The notes under the pieces: generated by a model | The model's database searches: none | The model's input: only the letters and a program-made list of their open reading frames with translations | Told to the model about the DNA's origin: nothing | Program-made: the position numbers and the translations under genes | Shown: positions 31,279-41,471 of the stretch, in pieces | Layout of the letters: the number at the start of each line of letters is the position of its first letter | Numbering within the stretch: position 1 is the first letter of the stretch | From: a virus | Reading direction: 5' to 3' (one strand) | Virus record (IMG/VR): IMGVR_UViG_3300025645_000154 | Location: 1 to 41,747 of that record | Length of the DNA: 41,747 bases

Positions 31279-33357
31279 ATGTCAAAATATTTTCAAAAGG
31301 TTGCCACACCTGAACAACAGGGGCAGCAAACGGCTGCACCAAGTGGTCCTACTAAAGATGTGAATGCACATGCAGAAGCAGAGCAAGGTACTAATTTAGG
31401 AAGTGCTATTATGGATTTAATCGGTGGAACTGCTAAGATTGGTAGTGCGATTAAGACCTATGATGCAGCAGAACTAGCTAGAATGAAAGCTGAAAATCAA
31501 TTGGATGCGGATACTGACCTAGCAGATTTAGGTTCTTATATGAATGCATTTATTGATGAGAAAGAAGAAGGTAAGGGTATATCTGATTATGAGCCAGAAG
31601 AACTCAGAACAGCTATGGACGAAGCTACTTCATCATTTATTAAAAGTAAGAATCTTGGTGATAAGGATTACTTCGAGTTACTACAAGCGGATATCAAAGA
31701 GAAAAGTGGTATGTTCTTTAGTAAACAAACAGTAGCTAATCAGAAGAAACAACAAGAGAAAAGATATGGTTCACTAATGAACTCTGTTAAAGGATTATTC
31801 TCAGCGAGTAATGACCCTAAAGAGATTATAGCTGAACTAGAGACTAAGATAGAAGAGAGTGTTGGTTTAGAACCTAAGACTATTCTTGTAGATGGTAAGG
31901 AAGTAATTGTAAATCCATCTATTAGAGATACAGCAGAGAATGCTAAACTTAGAATGGTACAACCTATACTAGAATCTATCATGGAAAAGCGTGACCCTAA
32001 TGCATTAAAGTTATTAGAGAGTCAAGAGTTTAAAGACTTCTTTGACTTCCCAGATTATGATAATGTTATTGGTTCAGCTAAACAACAGGTACAATCAACT
32101 ATAAATAAGAAGAGACAACTGAGCTTTGATAGTATTGAAGAACAAGGTTTCTTTGGTATTGATAGTGGTATGTTTAAATCATCTAAAGATATTAAATCTT
32201 TCTTTAAAGAGAAAGTTGATACAATGTCTAAAGAAGATAGACCAGATACAAGACAACTTATGAAACTTGAAAGCAGTATGCTTAAGGCTGTTGAGACTGA
32301 AGATTCATTTACTCAACTTTACCCTTTAATTAAAAGTGGTGACTACACAGCTTTAGACAGATCAGGTCTTAAGAAGAAAGAAGTTGAGACTATGAAAAAT
32401 AAGTTCTTTACAGTTGAAACAGGTATTGACGACCTATCACCTCAAGGTATCTCAGATGCTATTAAGAGTGGTACGTATGATACACAGCTTAAGAGTTATT
32501 TTGAATCAGGTTATGCATTACCACCACACCTAGAGTCATGGGCTAACACACCTCCGTCAGGTGGTATTAAAGGTGTTAGAGAGAAGTATGAGACTTTCAT
32601 ACAGCTTAATACATTGACTCAGGATACAAGTACGACTACACTAGATTTATTCAAACCTAAAGAGTATGGACGTATGATGTTTGCAGGTAATCTTATTGAT
32701 AATATCGACAGTGGTGTTATGGATGATAAAGAAGCACAGCAAGTTTATGCAACATTCAATAATGATTTGAATAAGAATACAGATTCATTTGGTACTTATG
32801 TATCACCTAAAGCTGAAGCTGCATTAAGTAGTGAAGATGTTACCAAGTGGTTAGCAGATCAAACAACAGATGCACCTTGGACTTATGATGATTTCAGTAG
32901 TCAAGCTTACATGGGTAGACAATTTAAAAACTACTTTAGTTATGCTATGGAGACAACTGATGACCCTGAGCAAGCACAGGAGTTAGCTGAGAAAATGTTT
33001 TATTCTAGACATACAGCCTTTGAGAATCCAGATGGTTCAGAAGGTGTATTGACACATGAGTTTAAACAGTTTGATGTTAATGACTTTGTTGAGTTAGCTG
33101 AGAATCTACCTGAGTTTAGGGAGATTAAAGCAGTAGCAGGTTATCTAGGTTTTGCTAAGGATTTTGATTTCAAAGGTAATCTGGCTTTTAGACCAGACCC
33201 TAGTTATGAAAAGACAAAGCTAATGCATATGTACTATGATGATAAGTTCATTACATCAACTTCGGCTGATCTTATGAGAAGTAATCTGAATAAGATTAAT
33301 GCTAAAAAGATTAGAACTGCAGAGGAAAGAAATGTTCAAACAACACAAAACAAATAA
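31279..33357 (+). CDS. Internal virion protein (T7 gp15-like)
   Basis: The 692-residue acidic helical protein comes between the gp14-like and gp16-like genes; T7 gp15 is 747. It would be part of the ejected core that spans the periplasm. The sequence is poorly conserved and the call is mainly on order and size. AGGAGGTAAC precedes the ATG. Confidence 0.8.
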   Translation: MSKYFQKVATPEQQGQQTAAPSGPTKDVNAHAEAEQGTNLGSAIMDLIGGTAKIGSAIKTYDAAELARMKAENQLDADTDLADLGSYMNAFIDEKEEGKGISDYEPEELRTAMDEATSSFIKSKNLGDKDYFELLQADIKEKSGMFFSKQTVANQKKQQEKRYGSLMNSVKGLFSASNDPKEIIAELETKIEESVGLEPKTILVDGKEVIVNPSIRDTAENAKLRMVQPILESIMEKRDPNALKLLESQEFKDFFDFPDYDNVIGSAKQQVQSTINKKRQLSFDSIEEQGFFGIDSGMFKSSKDIKSFFKEKVDTMSKEDRPDTRQLMKLESSMLKAVETEDSFTQLYPLIKSGDYTALDRSGLKKKEVETMKNKFFTVETGIDDLSPQGISDAIKSGTYDTQLKSYFESGYALPPHLESWANTPPSGGIKGVREKYETFIQLNTLTQDTSTTTLDLFKPKEYGRMMFAGNLIDNIDSGVMDDKEAQQVYATFNNDLNKNTDSFGTYVSPKAEAALSSEDVTKWLADQTTDAPWTYDDFSSQAYMGRQFKNYFSYAMETTDDPEQAQELAEKMFYSRHTAFENPDGSEGVLTHEFKQFDVNDFVELAENLPEFREIKAVAGYLGFAKDFDFKGNLAFRPDPSYEKTKLMHMYYDDKFITSTSADLMRSNLNKINAKKIRTAEERNVQTTQNK

Positions 33358-33366
33358 GGAGGGTAT

Positions 33367-36300
33367 ATGGATACTAAGGCTGCAAGACGCGACCGCATAA
33401 AGCTATTACAAGACTTAGTAGCTAAAGGTGAAGCTAATAGGGGTTACAACTCTTATAATAAATTCAATGGTAAGAAGCTTCACAAACCCTCAGACTTAGG
33501 GGATATTGACTTCTCAGGTTTATCTGTTAAAGATGTTATGAAAGGTCAAACTAAAGGTATTACTGGTAGAGACTACTTTGCAGTAGGAAGATATCAGTTT
33601 ATACCTGACACATTAAAAGAAGCTGTCGCATGGGCAGAGAAGAAGAAGCTTATTACTAAGGATTCTAAGTTTGATGAGACTACTCAGAACCATTTATTTG
33701 GATACCTGATAGCTAAACGTAAGAACCTTAGTAAGTTTATAGATGGTAAGAAAGTAGATACTAAAGATGTTTCTAAAGACTTAGCTATGGAATGGGCTTC
33801 TATACCAAACATGGAAGACTATGATTATAAAGGTGAGAGCAAGAAGAAAGGCTCAAGCTTTTATGATGATGGTATTAATAAGGCACACACAAGTGTATCC
33901 AGTGTTCAGAAGTTTTTAGATGCTGCTACTAAGGTAGATTATAAACCTTTTCCAGTTCAATATTTGGATGAAGAAGAAGTTTCTACAGCAGACCTGAGAA
34001 AAGCAGATGATACTAATGATACTGGTGCTGATGTAAATGCTGCTCCACCTAAACGTGGGGAAGGTTTTGGGGTTGATATGTTAGCTAAGATATATAGTCT
34101 AGCTGAGTTAAATCCAGAGGATGAAAATGTATCAGATCAAATTGCTGATATTGATAAATCTATAGAAGATAAACCTTTAGACTTTAGTGCTAAGCTTGCC
34201 TCTACACAGGATGAATTTGATAGACCAGTGACACCAGAACAGTCAGTTGGTAAACAAATAGAACCCTTAGAGACACTACCAGAGGAAGAACTAGAATCTT
34301 TCCCTACAGCAGACCTAGGAGCTAAGAAGCAAGACTACACTAACTTTAGAAAGCAAATGTCTGAGGTTACGTTCGAAGGTATGGGAGATGATCTTGTTAA
34401 TAAGTTCACTGACCATAACAGTATAGGACACCTTGCTACAGCAGGTATATCTAGTGCATTACAGACTAATGAAGTAGACCCTAACTTTAATATAAAGAAA
34501 CAGGATGCTGAATTATATGGTCAAATGACCGATGGATTGGAAGCTGATGACATTGTAGAAGTACTAGATAACTCTCACAATAGAACTGACTTTATTAAGA
34601 ATGCTAGTTTAGCTAAAGGTAAAGCAGATCGTAAGAAAGAAATGGAGGACTATACACAAAAACACCCAGTGTTCTCTGGTGTCAATACAGTCGGTAACAT
34701 ACTCACAGAAGGTGCAGCCTTCATGCCAATTGGTACACTCGTTGCCGGAGCCGCTAGAGCTACAAAGATCAAGACACTTGCAGATATCACTAAATCTAGT
34801 GTTGGTGCTTTTGTTCTTGGTGAAACTGTGGAACAAGGGTTACAGGAAATAATCTGGTCTAAGTATGATAAAGACTATGAGTTTGACCCATTACTATTTG
34901 CTACAAGCATTGGTATCGGTGTTGGTCTTAAGTCTATCGTAGGAACACCAGAAGCAGATAAGTTATTCAGAGATTTCATGGGTAATGAAAATGGGTTTAT
35001 TAATATTGCCACTAAAGAAGGTAAGAAATTAGTAGATGAAGTAGCTTCTAAAGTTACTGATAACCAAGCTATTGCATTAGCTAGAAGAATAACAAAGCTT
35101 AAGGTTAAAGCAGCAAATACTTTACGTAAGAATCTAGTAGCTAAAAGAAGCTCACTAGCTAAACGTCTAGCTATTGTTGAAAGTAATATAAAGGATGTTG
35201 GAAGTACCAAGAAACTTAAAGGTTTAAAGCAGAAGCTAACTAGGCAGATAAAGAAGTTTGATAAGAACTTACCTAATGAACTAGATATGCTTGCTAGAGG
35301 TACACACCCTAAATTAGCAGCAAGTGTTAATCCAGACTTTAAGATGAGTAAGATTGCAGAAGAATTAGGTATACCTAAAGATGCTGTTAACTCATTAGAG
35401 AAGACTAGGAGATTCCTAGGATTAGACGGTGTTGATGTAGACCCAGACTTTATATTAGAAGGTGAGAAAGCTTACTCTAATGTTGCTAGACAACAGTTAT
35501 TAGAGATGGCAGATAACCGCAGAATAAATATGAATGAGACATTAAGGTATGCCTCTGGTACTGACTTTGTAAAGAAGTTAGATGAAATGCCAGTACTAGG
35601 TAAGTTACAAGTAGGTAATGCACTTAGAAACCTTGCAGACACAGATGGACCTGTGACAAGATTCTTATTCAATAAAGGTAACTTAGTTAATTCTAAAAAC
35701 CCAAGAGTAGCAGCATTCTATAACTTCTTCTCACCAGATGGTGCAGGTCGTACAGGAGCTTCTAAGATGAGAGCAATTGATTCTCAACAGAAGTATGCTA
35801 ACATCTATGGTGGTGAATTAATGAATATGTACCACACACACGGAAGTAAACTATATGATAAGATCAATGATTCTAAGTTTGGAACTACCTTAAAAGGTAT
35901 CTTCTCACCAGATGATTATGAACTTACTGTTGAACCTTTATTTAAAGAACGCATGTTAGACGCTACAGGAGAAGCTTTCAGAACTAAGTATGGTGATGAG
36001 TTAGCTGATGTTGCTGATGGTTTCTATAATGATATGAATAAGCTCAATCAAAGGATTGTTAAGAGAGCTAAAGAACTAGGTGTTGAGGGTGTCGATTTTG
36101 ATACTGTTGATGGTTGGTTTCATAGATCATGGGACTTTAGAAAAGCTAGAGCTGTTGATACAGATGATTTATCTGAGACAGTTTATAGAGCAATGAAGGG
36201 ACACGCTGAGACACTTGGTGTCAAGAATATAGATGATGCTATGTTACAGAAACATGCTAAGAAGTTTGCATTTGGATTAAAGAATGCCGATCTATCAACC

Positions 36301-38058
36301 ATTGAAGGTTTACAGTCAGATCACATTAAACTACTTGAGAAACTATTAGGTAAAGCTGATGGTACTGAGGGTAAGGTTATTAAGACTGAACTAACTAGAT
36401 TGAAAACACTTAAGGCTAAAGCTGATGCAGGTGATCTTGCTAATAGAGTACAGATGGATGTTACACAGAAATTATCAGATGGTAGACCATTATCTGATTT
36501 ATTTGAGGATAACATAATTCATACTCAGAAAAGATATACCTCTAGAATGTCAGCACGTATTGCTGCAGCAGAGCATGGAATTAAAAACATTGATGATATC
36601 GAAGATTGGATTATAGATGCAGTTGATGATGAAGTTAAAAGGTTTGCAAAGCAAGGTCATAAACAACCACAGCAAGCAGCTAAACACGTTGAGGCAGCCA
36701 TGAGACAAGACTTTATGTCTTTTAAACATGGTGGCATGGTAGGTCTACATGATCTACCTGATGACACAGCGAGTGACTTTATTAGATTAGTAAAGAAATA
36801 TAACTTTGCTAGACTGATGCAGATGACAGGTATATCCTCTATTGCCGAGTTCGGTGGTACACTTGTGGAAGCAGGTGTATCTAATACACTTGGTGAAATG
36901 AGTAGGTATATGCGTAATCATTTGAATGATCTTTATCTAGATAATCCGGCTAAATTTACTGATAGATTATATGATGAACTTAGAACAATTACTGGTGTAG
37001 GTATGGAAGACTTTTCTTTCACCTCTAAAGGTATGTCTAAAGCTTCAAGAGTATTTGACTCAGGTGTAGCTAATCAGATTGAGAAAGGTGTTGATGTTCT
37101 TGGAAGAACTACTCAATTACCATTCGCAGGTATAGAAAAAGTTGGACGTAGAATTACAGCTAATGCACTTGCTATTAAATGGGGAAACCACTTTAATGGT
37201 ACAGAGACAGGTGGAGTACTCTCAGCATTCTTTGGAAGTAACGGTGTTACTAATAGAGTACTTGAGAACTCAGGATTTGGATTTATAGATGATGCAGGTA
37301 AGTTTGTTGCAAATAAGAACTATAATAATATCAAGAAAGCTATGACTAAGTTTGCTACCTTTGATGATAGTGGACGTTTAGTTAAACTTAACTTAGATAA
37401 GTGGGATACTAAAACAGCCCATGCTTTTGGTGATGCAATACAGATGCAATCTAATCATATCATGGTTAATCCAGATTCAACTACTATGGCATTATGGCAA
37501 TCAACTACTGTTGGTCAGATATTAAACCAGTTTAGAACATTTACAGTTAACGCTACTACGAAAGTATTTGGTGCTACTGTTGGGAATGCAGCTATCTCTA
37601 GTAATAGAGGAGATCATTCTGAAATGATTAAAGCAGGTCAAAAGATATTCTGGGGAACTGCACTTGGTGTTCTAAGTGTTGCCACGAGACAAGGTATTCA
37701 ACGTGCAGGTGGGGATAAAGAGGTAGATTTATTTGATGATGGCTTAATGAAAGCTGCAGCAATTGGATTCTCTAGATCATCAGTTGCAGGTAACTTACCT
37801 ACTATATCAGATTCAATGAGTGGTTTCTTTGGTTATGACCCTATATTTGAGAAAGCCTCAAGTACTGGTCGATCTAAGAACTTCTTTAATCTAGCTACAA
37901 CACCTACTGGACAAGCTGTTGGTGGTGGTTTACAAGGTTTAGAAAAGGCGGCACAAGGAGACTTAAAAGGTTCTGGAATGCAATTATTAAAAGTATCTCC
38001 TCTATATCGCCAAATTGGTTTACAGCAGATATTTAACTTTGTTGATGATGAAAAGTAA
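33367..38058 (+). CDS. Internal core protein with muramidase/transglycosylase domain (gp16-like)
   Basis: The largest protein (1563 residues; T7 gp16 is 1318). The first 150 residues form a lysozyme-like domain: GEANRGYNSYN with likely catalytic Glu22, and FAVGRYQFIPDT (71-82). It would open the murein for DNA entry. A hydrophobic segment near 450-480 (VGNILTEGAAFMPIGTLVAG) could be membrane active, and the rest is long helices. AGGAGGGT precedes the ATG. It is the only recognisable wall hydrolase in the genome. Confidence 0.9.
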   Translation: MDTKAARRDRIKLLQDLVAKGEANRGYNSYNKFNGKKLHKPSDLGDIDFSGLSVKDVMKGQTKGITGRDYFAVGRYQFIPDTLKEAVAWAEKKKLITKDSKFDETTQNHLFGYLIAKRKNLSKFIDGKKVDTKDVSKDLAMEWASIPNMEDYDYKGESKKKGSSFYDDGINKAHTSVSSVQKFLDAATKVDYKPFPVQYLDEEEVSTADLRKADDTNDTGADVNAAPPKRGEGFGVDMLAKIYSLAELNPEDENVSDQIADIDKSIEDKPLDFSAKLASTQDEFDRPVTPEQSVGKQIEPLETLPEEELESFPTADLGAKKQDYTNFRKQMSEVTFEGMGDDLVNKFTDHNSIGHLATAGISSALQTNEVDPNFNIKKQDAELYGQMTDGLEADDIVEVLDNSHNRTDFIKNASLAKGKADRKKEMEDYTQKHPVFSGVNTVGNILTEGAAFMPIGTLVAGAARATKIKTLADITKSSVGAFVLGETVEQGLQEIIWSKYDKDYEFDPLLFATSIGIGVGLKSIVGTPEADKLFRDFMGNENGFINIATKEGKKLVDEVASKVTDNQAIALARRITKLKVKAANTLRKNLVAKRSSLAKRLAIVESNIKDVGSTKKLKGLKQKLTRQIKKFDKNLPNELDMLARGTHPKLAASVNPDFKMSKIAEELGIPKDAVNSLEKTRRFLGLDGVDVDPDFILEGEKAYSNVARQQLLEMADNRRINMNETLRYASGTDFVKKLDEMPVLGKLQVGNALRNLADTDGPVTRFLFNKGNLVNSKNPRVAAFYNFFSPDGAGRTGASKMRAIDSQQKYANIYGGELMNMYHTHGSKLYDKINDSKFGTTLKGIFSPDDYELTVEPLFKERMLDATGEAFRTKYGDELADVADGFYNDMNKLNQRIVKRAKELGVEGVDFDTVDGWFHRSWDFRKARAVDTDDLSETVYRAMKGHAETLGVKNIDDAMLQKHAKKFAFGLKNADLSTIEGLQSDHIKLLEKLLGKADGTEGKVIKTELTRLKTLKAKADAGDLANRVQMDVTQKLSDGRPLSDLFEDNIIHTQKRYTSRMSARIAAAEHGIKNIDDIEDWIIDAVDDEVKRFAKQGHKQPQQAAKHVEAAMRQDFMSFKHGGMVGLHDLPDDTASDFIRLVKKYNFARLMQMTGISSIAEFGGTLVEAGVSNTLGEMSRYMRNHLNDLYLDNPAKFTDRLYDELRTITGVGMEDFSFTSKGMSKASRVFDSGVANQIEKGVDVLGRTTQLPFAGIEKVGRRITANALAIKWGNHFNGTETGGVLSAFFGSNGVTNRVLENSGFGFIDDAGKFVANKNYNNIKKAMTKFATFDDSGRLVKLNLDKWDTKTAHAFGDAIQMQSNHIMVNPDSTTMALWQSTTVGQILNQFRTFTVNATTKVFGATVGNAAISSNRGDHSEMIKAGQKIFWGTALGVLSVATRQGIQRAGGDKEVDLFDDGLMKAAAIGFSRSSVAGNLPTISDSMSGFFGYDPIFEKASSTGRSKNFFNLATTPTGQAVGGGLQGLEKAAQGDLKGSGMQLLKVSPLYRQIGLQQIFNFVDDEK

Positions 38059-38068
38059 GGAGGCATAA

Positions 38069-38485
38069 ATGATATGTAATACATGTAATGAGGATAAACC
38101 AGATTCAAAATTCTACGCCAGAGCTAAACGCTGTACTGAATGTAGAGCTATACAACTCAGGGAAAAGAAATCAGAAATGGGTGAGTTCTATATAAGCTAT
38201 GCGATGCTAGGTAAGGCATTATCTAGATGTAAACTAGAGTCTGATAGTAAATCAACATTATTAAAACACCTGATGGATTTGGGTGGTGTTCCAAAAAGAT
38301 GCCCTGTACTTGGTTTACTGATATCATATGATAGTGGTGGTAACTCACCATCACTAGATAGGATAGATAGTTCATTAGGTTATATTGTTGGTAATGTAGA
38401 GATCATAAGCTATAGAGCTAATGTTCTTAAAAATAGCAGTACACAAGAAGAGAGGGAGTTACTAGCTTCCTACTATAGGAAATAA
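38069..38485 (+). CDS. HNH-type homing endonuclease, paralogue of the gene at 18379
   Basis: N-terminal Cys pairs (CNTCNED, CTECRA) suggest a zinc knuckle. The C-terminal half has GGVPKRCPVLG and SPSLDRIDSSLGYIVGN, then SYRANVLKN, nearly the motif set of the 18379 product. It is inserted between the gp16-like and tail fibre genes with its own AAGGAGG. ACTATAGGAA at its end resembles part of a phage promoter but is not a full match. Confidence 0.87.
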   Translation: MICNTCNEDKPDSKFYARAKRCTECRAIQLREKKSEMGEFYISYAMLGKALSRCKLESDSKSTLLKHLMDLGGVPKRCPVLGLLISYDSGGNSPSLDRIDSSLGYIVGNVEIISYRANVLKNSSTQEERELLASYYRK

Positions 38486-38498
38486 CAAGGAGAAAATT

Positions 38499-41333
38499 AT
38501 GGCTAATACACCAGTTGCAATTACTGGAGCTGTAACAATCGTAGGGTATTCAGTTACTCTACCTTTCGTTACAACTGATTCGTATACGTTTAGTTTTCCA
38601 TATTTAAGCCAAGATGATTTTGAAATAGAAGTTAAATCAGAGACTATACTGGATGCTGCAGATTACACATTCACTTCTGATTACTTAATTCAACTGACAA
38701 CTACAGGTGTAAATAAGCTTAATGCTTTATATGGGACACTGACTGACGTACCAGTTACAATAAGAAGAAGAACACAAGTTACCACTAGATTGGTAGATTA
38801 CCAAGATGGTGCAACACTTACAGAAGCTGATTTAGACCTACAAGCTAATCAGTTATTTTATCTAGTACAGGAAGTATATGATAATTCTGAACTAGGTAAT
38901 ATCAACTTTAACCCTGTTGATGGGGCTATTGATATTGGTGGAGCTGAGTTAGCAGATGTTGGGGCACCTACTGGTGAAACTTCGGCAGCTACTCTAGGTA
39001 CAGTTTTAGATAATTCTGTGACACCAGAATATACAACAGCAGAGAACTACAGACAGTACCGTATGGTATTTGAAAGTGGAAACCTATACAGAGCAAATGT
39101 AGCAGTTACATCCGCACCTGCAATTATTGATTTAGGTGATTGGGATTTAGTATTATCAGCAGCACAAGTGGCGGCTATCGGTACTAACACTACTGCTATT
39201 GGTACTAACACTACAGATATTGGTACTAATACTACAGACATTGGAACTAATGCTACGGATATTGGAACTAATGCTACTAACCTTACAGACCATGAAGCAG
39301 AGAATGAGACAGCGCATACTGAGAGAGACACGAAGGCTAACTTGGACACATGGGCACTCACTGCGACAAACGGTGCTATGGCTTATGCTACGGATGAAAA
39401 GTTACCATACATTGTTAAAGATACTTTACTGGAAGCAGTAGGTGCAGGTGGTGGTGGTGGTTCTTTAGAAATCTATCATCAAGAAACATTTGAAGATACT
39501 GTAGCAGCAGACTTTGTTACAGGTAATAATGCAGCACCAGTTGCAGCAGGTACAGGTACTTTGGATGGTACTTTATCTGATGATACTACTACACCACTTT
39601 CGGCTTTATCAAGTCTTAAGTATGTAATGGGTGCTACTTCTACTAATGATTTCTTCCTAAGTCCAGCTATCACAGTTGATGAACTGCAGACTGACAAAGA
39701 CAGTGGTATAAAGAAGTACTACGATTACAATGGTGCTGATGGTGATATCAAAGTTATTGTATTAGATCAAGCTGATAATATTCTTACAAGTACATTAGAC
39801 CTATTAGATGGGACAAGTGCTAACAAGAGATTTGAAGTTGGGTTCTTTATTGGACCTAGTGTTACTTCGATACGATATGGTGTTCAAGTTGTTACTGGTA
39901 ATTCTGGTAAAATACTTAGAATGGATAATGTAGAGTTTTCAACTAATCCTTTTGTTTATAAGAATTTAGTGGAGATGACTGATTGGGAGAGTTTTACCCC
40001 GACATATAGTGCTGGTTTCGGAACGGTTACAAGTAATGTAGCAAAATATAGAAGAGTCGGAGACACATTAGAAATTGAAGCAACATTTACCTCTGGAACT
40101 GTTGCCGCTAGTGCTGGAACAATGACCTTACCCACAGGTCTGTCTATAGATGCGGATAAACTTTCTTTAGCATCTACAACTGGAAACGCAGGGGTTGATA
40201 TTGGGAAGTATTTATCTGACCAAACGTCACCAAATGTTAACGGCTCCCTACTTGCATTCACTTCAACAAGCACTTCTTTGGTTTATTTTGGACAAATATT
40301 TAATCTATCTGTTAATCATTCAATTGCTTCCACAAGTGTATCTACACAAGTTATGGCATCTAGCGACCCAATGACTCTTTCTATTAGAGTCCCCATCGAA
40401 GGTTGGTCAGCATCCTCCGAGCACGTAGTAACTCCAGCGAAGAGTAATATGACGGACTGGACAGCATACACTCCGACTACTCAAGGGTTTGGGACTATAA
40501 CCTCCCCGAGTTTTATATACAAACAAGTAGGAGACACTTACTTAATACAAGGCTCTTTTACAACAGGTACAGTATCGGGGTCAGAGGCTCAAATTAGTTT
40601 ACCTAATGGGTACTCTGTAAAGTCGGGTTATTCGCAAAAGTCGTCGGGCATTTGGTTTAGAGGAGCTAGTACAACGGAACACGGAGGCGGTGTAATTTCT
40701 ACATCTGGTGACACTTATATAAACTTTTCTACTGCTAGTACTTTTTCAGGTACATCCTCTAACGCTACATCTGTAGCAAATGGTAATCAGACAGCAGGTT
40801 CGTCACAGGGATTTCACTTTAGTGCCACAATACCTATTGAAGAACTTTCCTCGGACGCAACCTTCCTAGCAGCTATACCCGTGCAAAAGGTGGCTATAGT
40901 ATCTCAAAAAGAAACATCGGGGACCGCTGGAGGAAGCTCTACCGCTAACACTGTTCAGACAAGAACCCTAAACACGGTGGAAGGTGATGCCGAGATAGTG
41001 AGTCTAAGCAGTAATATATTTACGTTACAAGCAGGAAAGTATTTAATCGAAGCTTCAGCCCCCTCCTATGAGAATAGTAGACATCAGGCTTTCTTGCACG
41101 ATGGCAGTTCTTACGTGGCAGATGGGTCAAGTGAATACGCTCCATCGGCAGGACAAACAAGGTCGGTAATTGACTATCACGTAACATTAACAACTTCTAA
41201 ATCATATACGCTTAGGCACTGGACACAAGCGACAAAAGCCTCTACAGGTCTAGGTTTTGCTGCAGATAATCACGCATCTAACCCACAGTCCCAAGAAGTT
41301 TACGGAATAGTGAAAATAACCAAGCTTAGATAG
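38499..41333 (+). CDS. Tail fibre protein with T7-type N-terminal domain
   Basis: The N-terminal 130 residues match the T7 tail fibre base (TVTLPF-type start, RRRTQVTTRLVDYQDG, LTEADLDLQANQLFYL). Residues 226-260 are five 7-residue repeats of (A/D)IGTN(T/A)T, then a short coiled region. From about residue 490 come two related blocks, MTDWESFTPTYSAGFGTVT (492) and MTDWTAYTPTTQGFGTIT (650). The final 140 residues look like a jelly-roll head domain. At 944 residues it exceeds T7 gp17 (553). The C-terminal half uses more TCG and CCC codons than the rest. Confidence 0.92.
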   Translation: MANTPVAITGAVTIVGYSVTLPFVTTDSYTFSFPYLSQDDFEIEVKSETILDAADYTFTSDYLIQLTTTGVNKLNALYGTLTDVPVTIRRRTQVTTRLVDYQDGATLTEADLDLQANQLFYLVQEVYDNSELGNINFNPVDGAIDIGGAELADVGAPTGETSAATLGTVLDNSVTPEYTTAENYRQYRMVFESGNLYRANVAVTSAPAIIDLGDWDLVLSAAQVAAIGTNTTAIGTNTTDIGTNTTDIGTNATDIGTNATNLTDHEAENETAHTERDTKANLDTWALTATNGAMAYATDEKLPYIVKDTLLEAVGAGGGGGSLEIYHQETFEDTVAADFVTGNNAAPVAAGTGTLDGTLSDDTTTPLSALSSLKYVMGATSTNDFFLSPAITVDELQTDKDSGIKKYYDYNGADGDIKVIVLDQADNILTSTLDLLDGTSANKRFEVGFFIGPSVTSIRYGVQVVTGNSGKILRMDNVEFSTNPFVYKNLVEMTDWESFTPTYSAGFGTVTSNVAKYRRVGDTLEIEATFTSGTVAASAGTMTLPTGLSIDADKLSLASTTGNAGVDIGKYLSDQTSPNVNGSLLAFTSTSTSLVYFGQIFNLSVNHSIASTSVSTQVMASSDPMTLSIRVPIEGWSASSEHVVTPAKSNMTDWTAYTPTTQGFGTITSPSFIYKQVGDTYLIQGSFTTGTVSGSEAQISLPNGYSVKSGYSQKSSGIWFRGASTTEHGGGVISTSGDTYINFSTASTFSGTSSNATSVANGNQTAGSSQGFHFSATIPIEELSSDATFLAAIPVQKVAIVSQKETSGTAGGSSTANTVQTRTLNTVEGDAEIVSLSSNIFTLQAGKYLIEASAPSYENSRHQAFLHDGSSYVADGSSEYAPSAGQTRSVIDYHVTLTTSKSYTLRHWTQATKASTGLGFAADNHASNPQSQEVYGIVKITKLR
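39174..39278 (+). repeat. Five tandem 21-bp repeats in the tail fibre gene
   Basis: The gene encodes five copies of the heptad (A/D)IGTN(T/A)T (residues 226-260). They probably make a regular triple-helix or spacer in the fibre shaft, and their number could vary between strains. Confidence 0.9.
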
Positions 41334-41471
41334 CACTTATTGGTTCACCAAGTAACATACCAACGAAACAGTTAAATCTGTAGTAAGGGGGTGATCTAAT
41401 CTAATTTTACAAATGGGGTTATCGAGATGAATTTCTCATAGCCCCTTTTTAACAACTAACAGGAGTATTAA
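41334..41471 (+). other. Intergenic stretch with extended anti-SD match and terminator
   Basis: Contains AAGGGGGTGATCT (41385-41397), close to the complement of the 16S rRNA 3' end, but no start codon at a normal distance; it may be a non-translating ribosome site. A terminator follows at 41415-41450. The next gene starts at 41472 behind AGGAG. Confidence 0.55.
41415..41450 (+). terminator. Factor-independent terminator after the tail fibre gene
   Basis: GGGGTTAT, a bulged C and GAGA (41415-41427) pair with TCTC plus ATAGCCCC (41434-41445 region), closed by a T run at 41446-41450. It would separate the tail fibre transcript from the following late genes. Confidence 0.85.

Noticed and set aside
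38468-38482. Phage promoter before the tail fibre gene (ACTATAGGAA)
   Set aside because: Short match only, overlapping a coding end; no upstream block.
39047-39361. 104-codon open frame on the minus strand
   Set aside because: It is the mirror of the heptad repeats of the tail fibre gene; all real genes are on the + strand.
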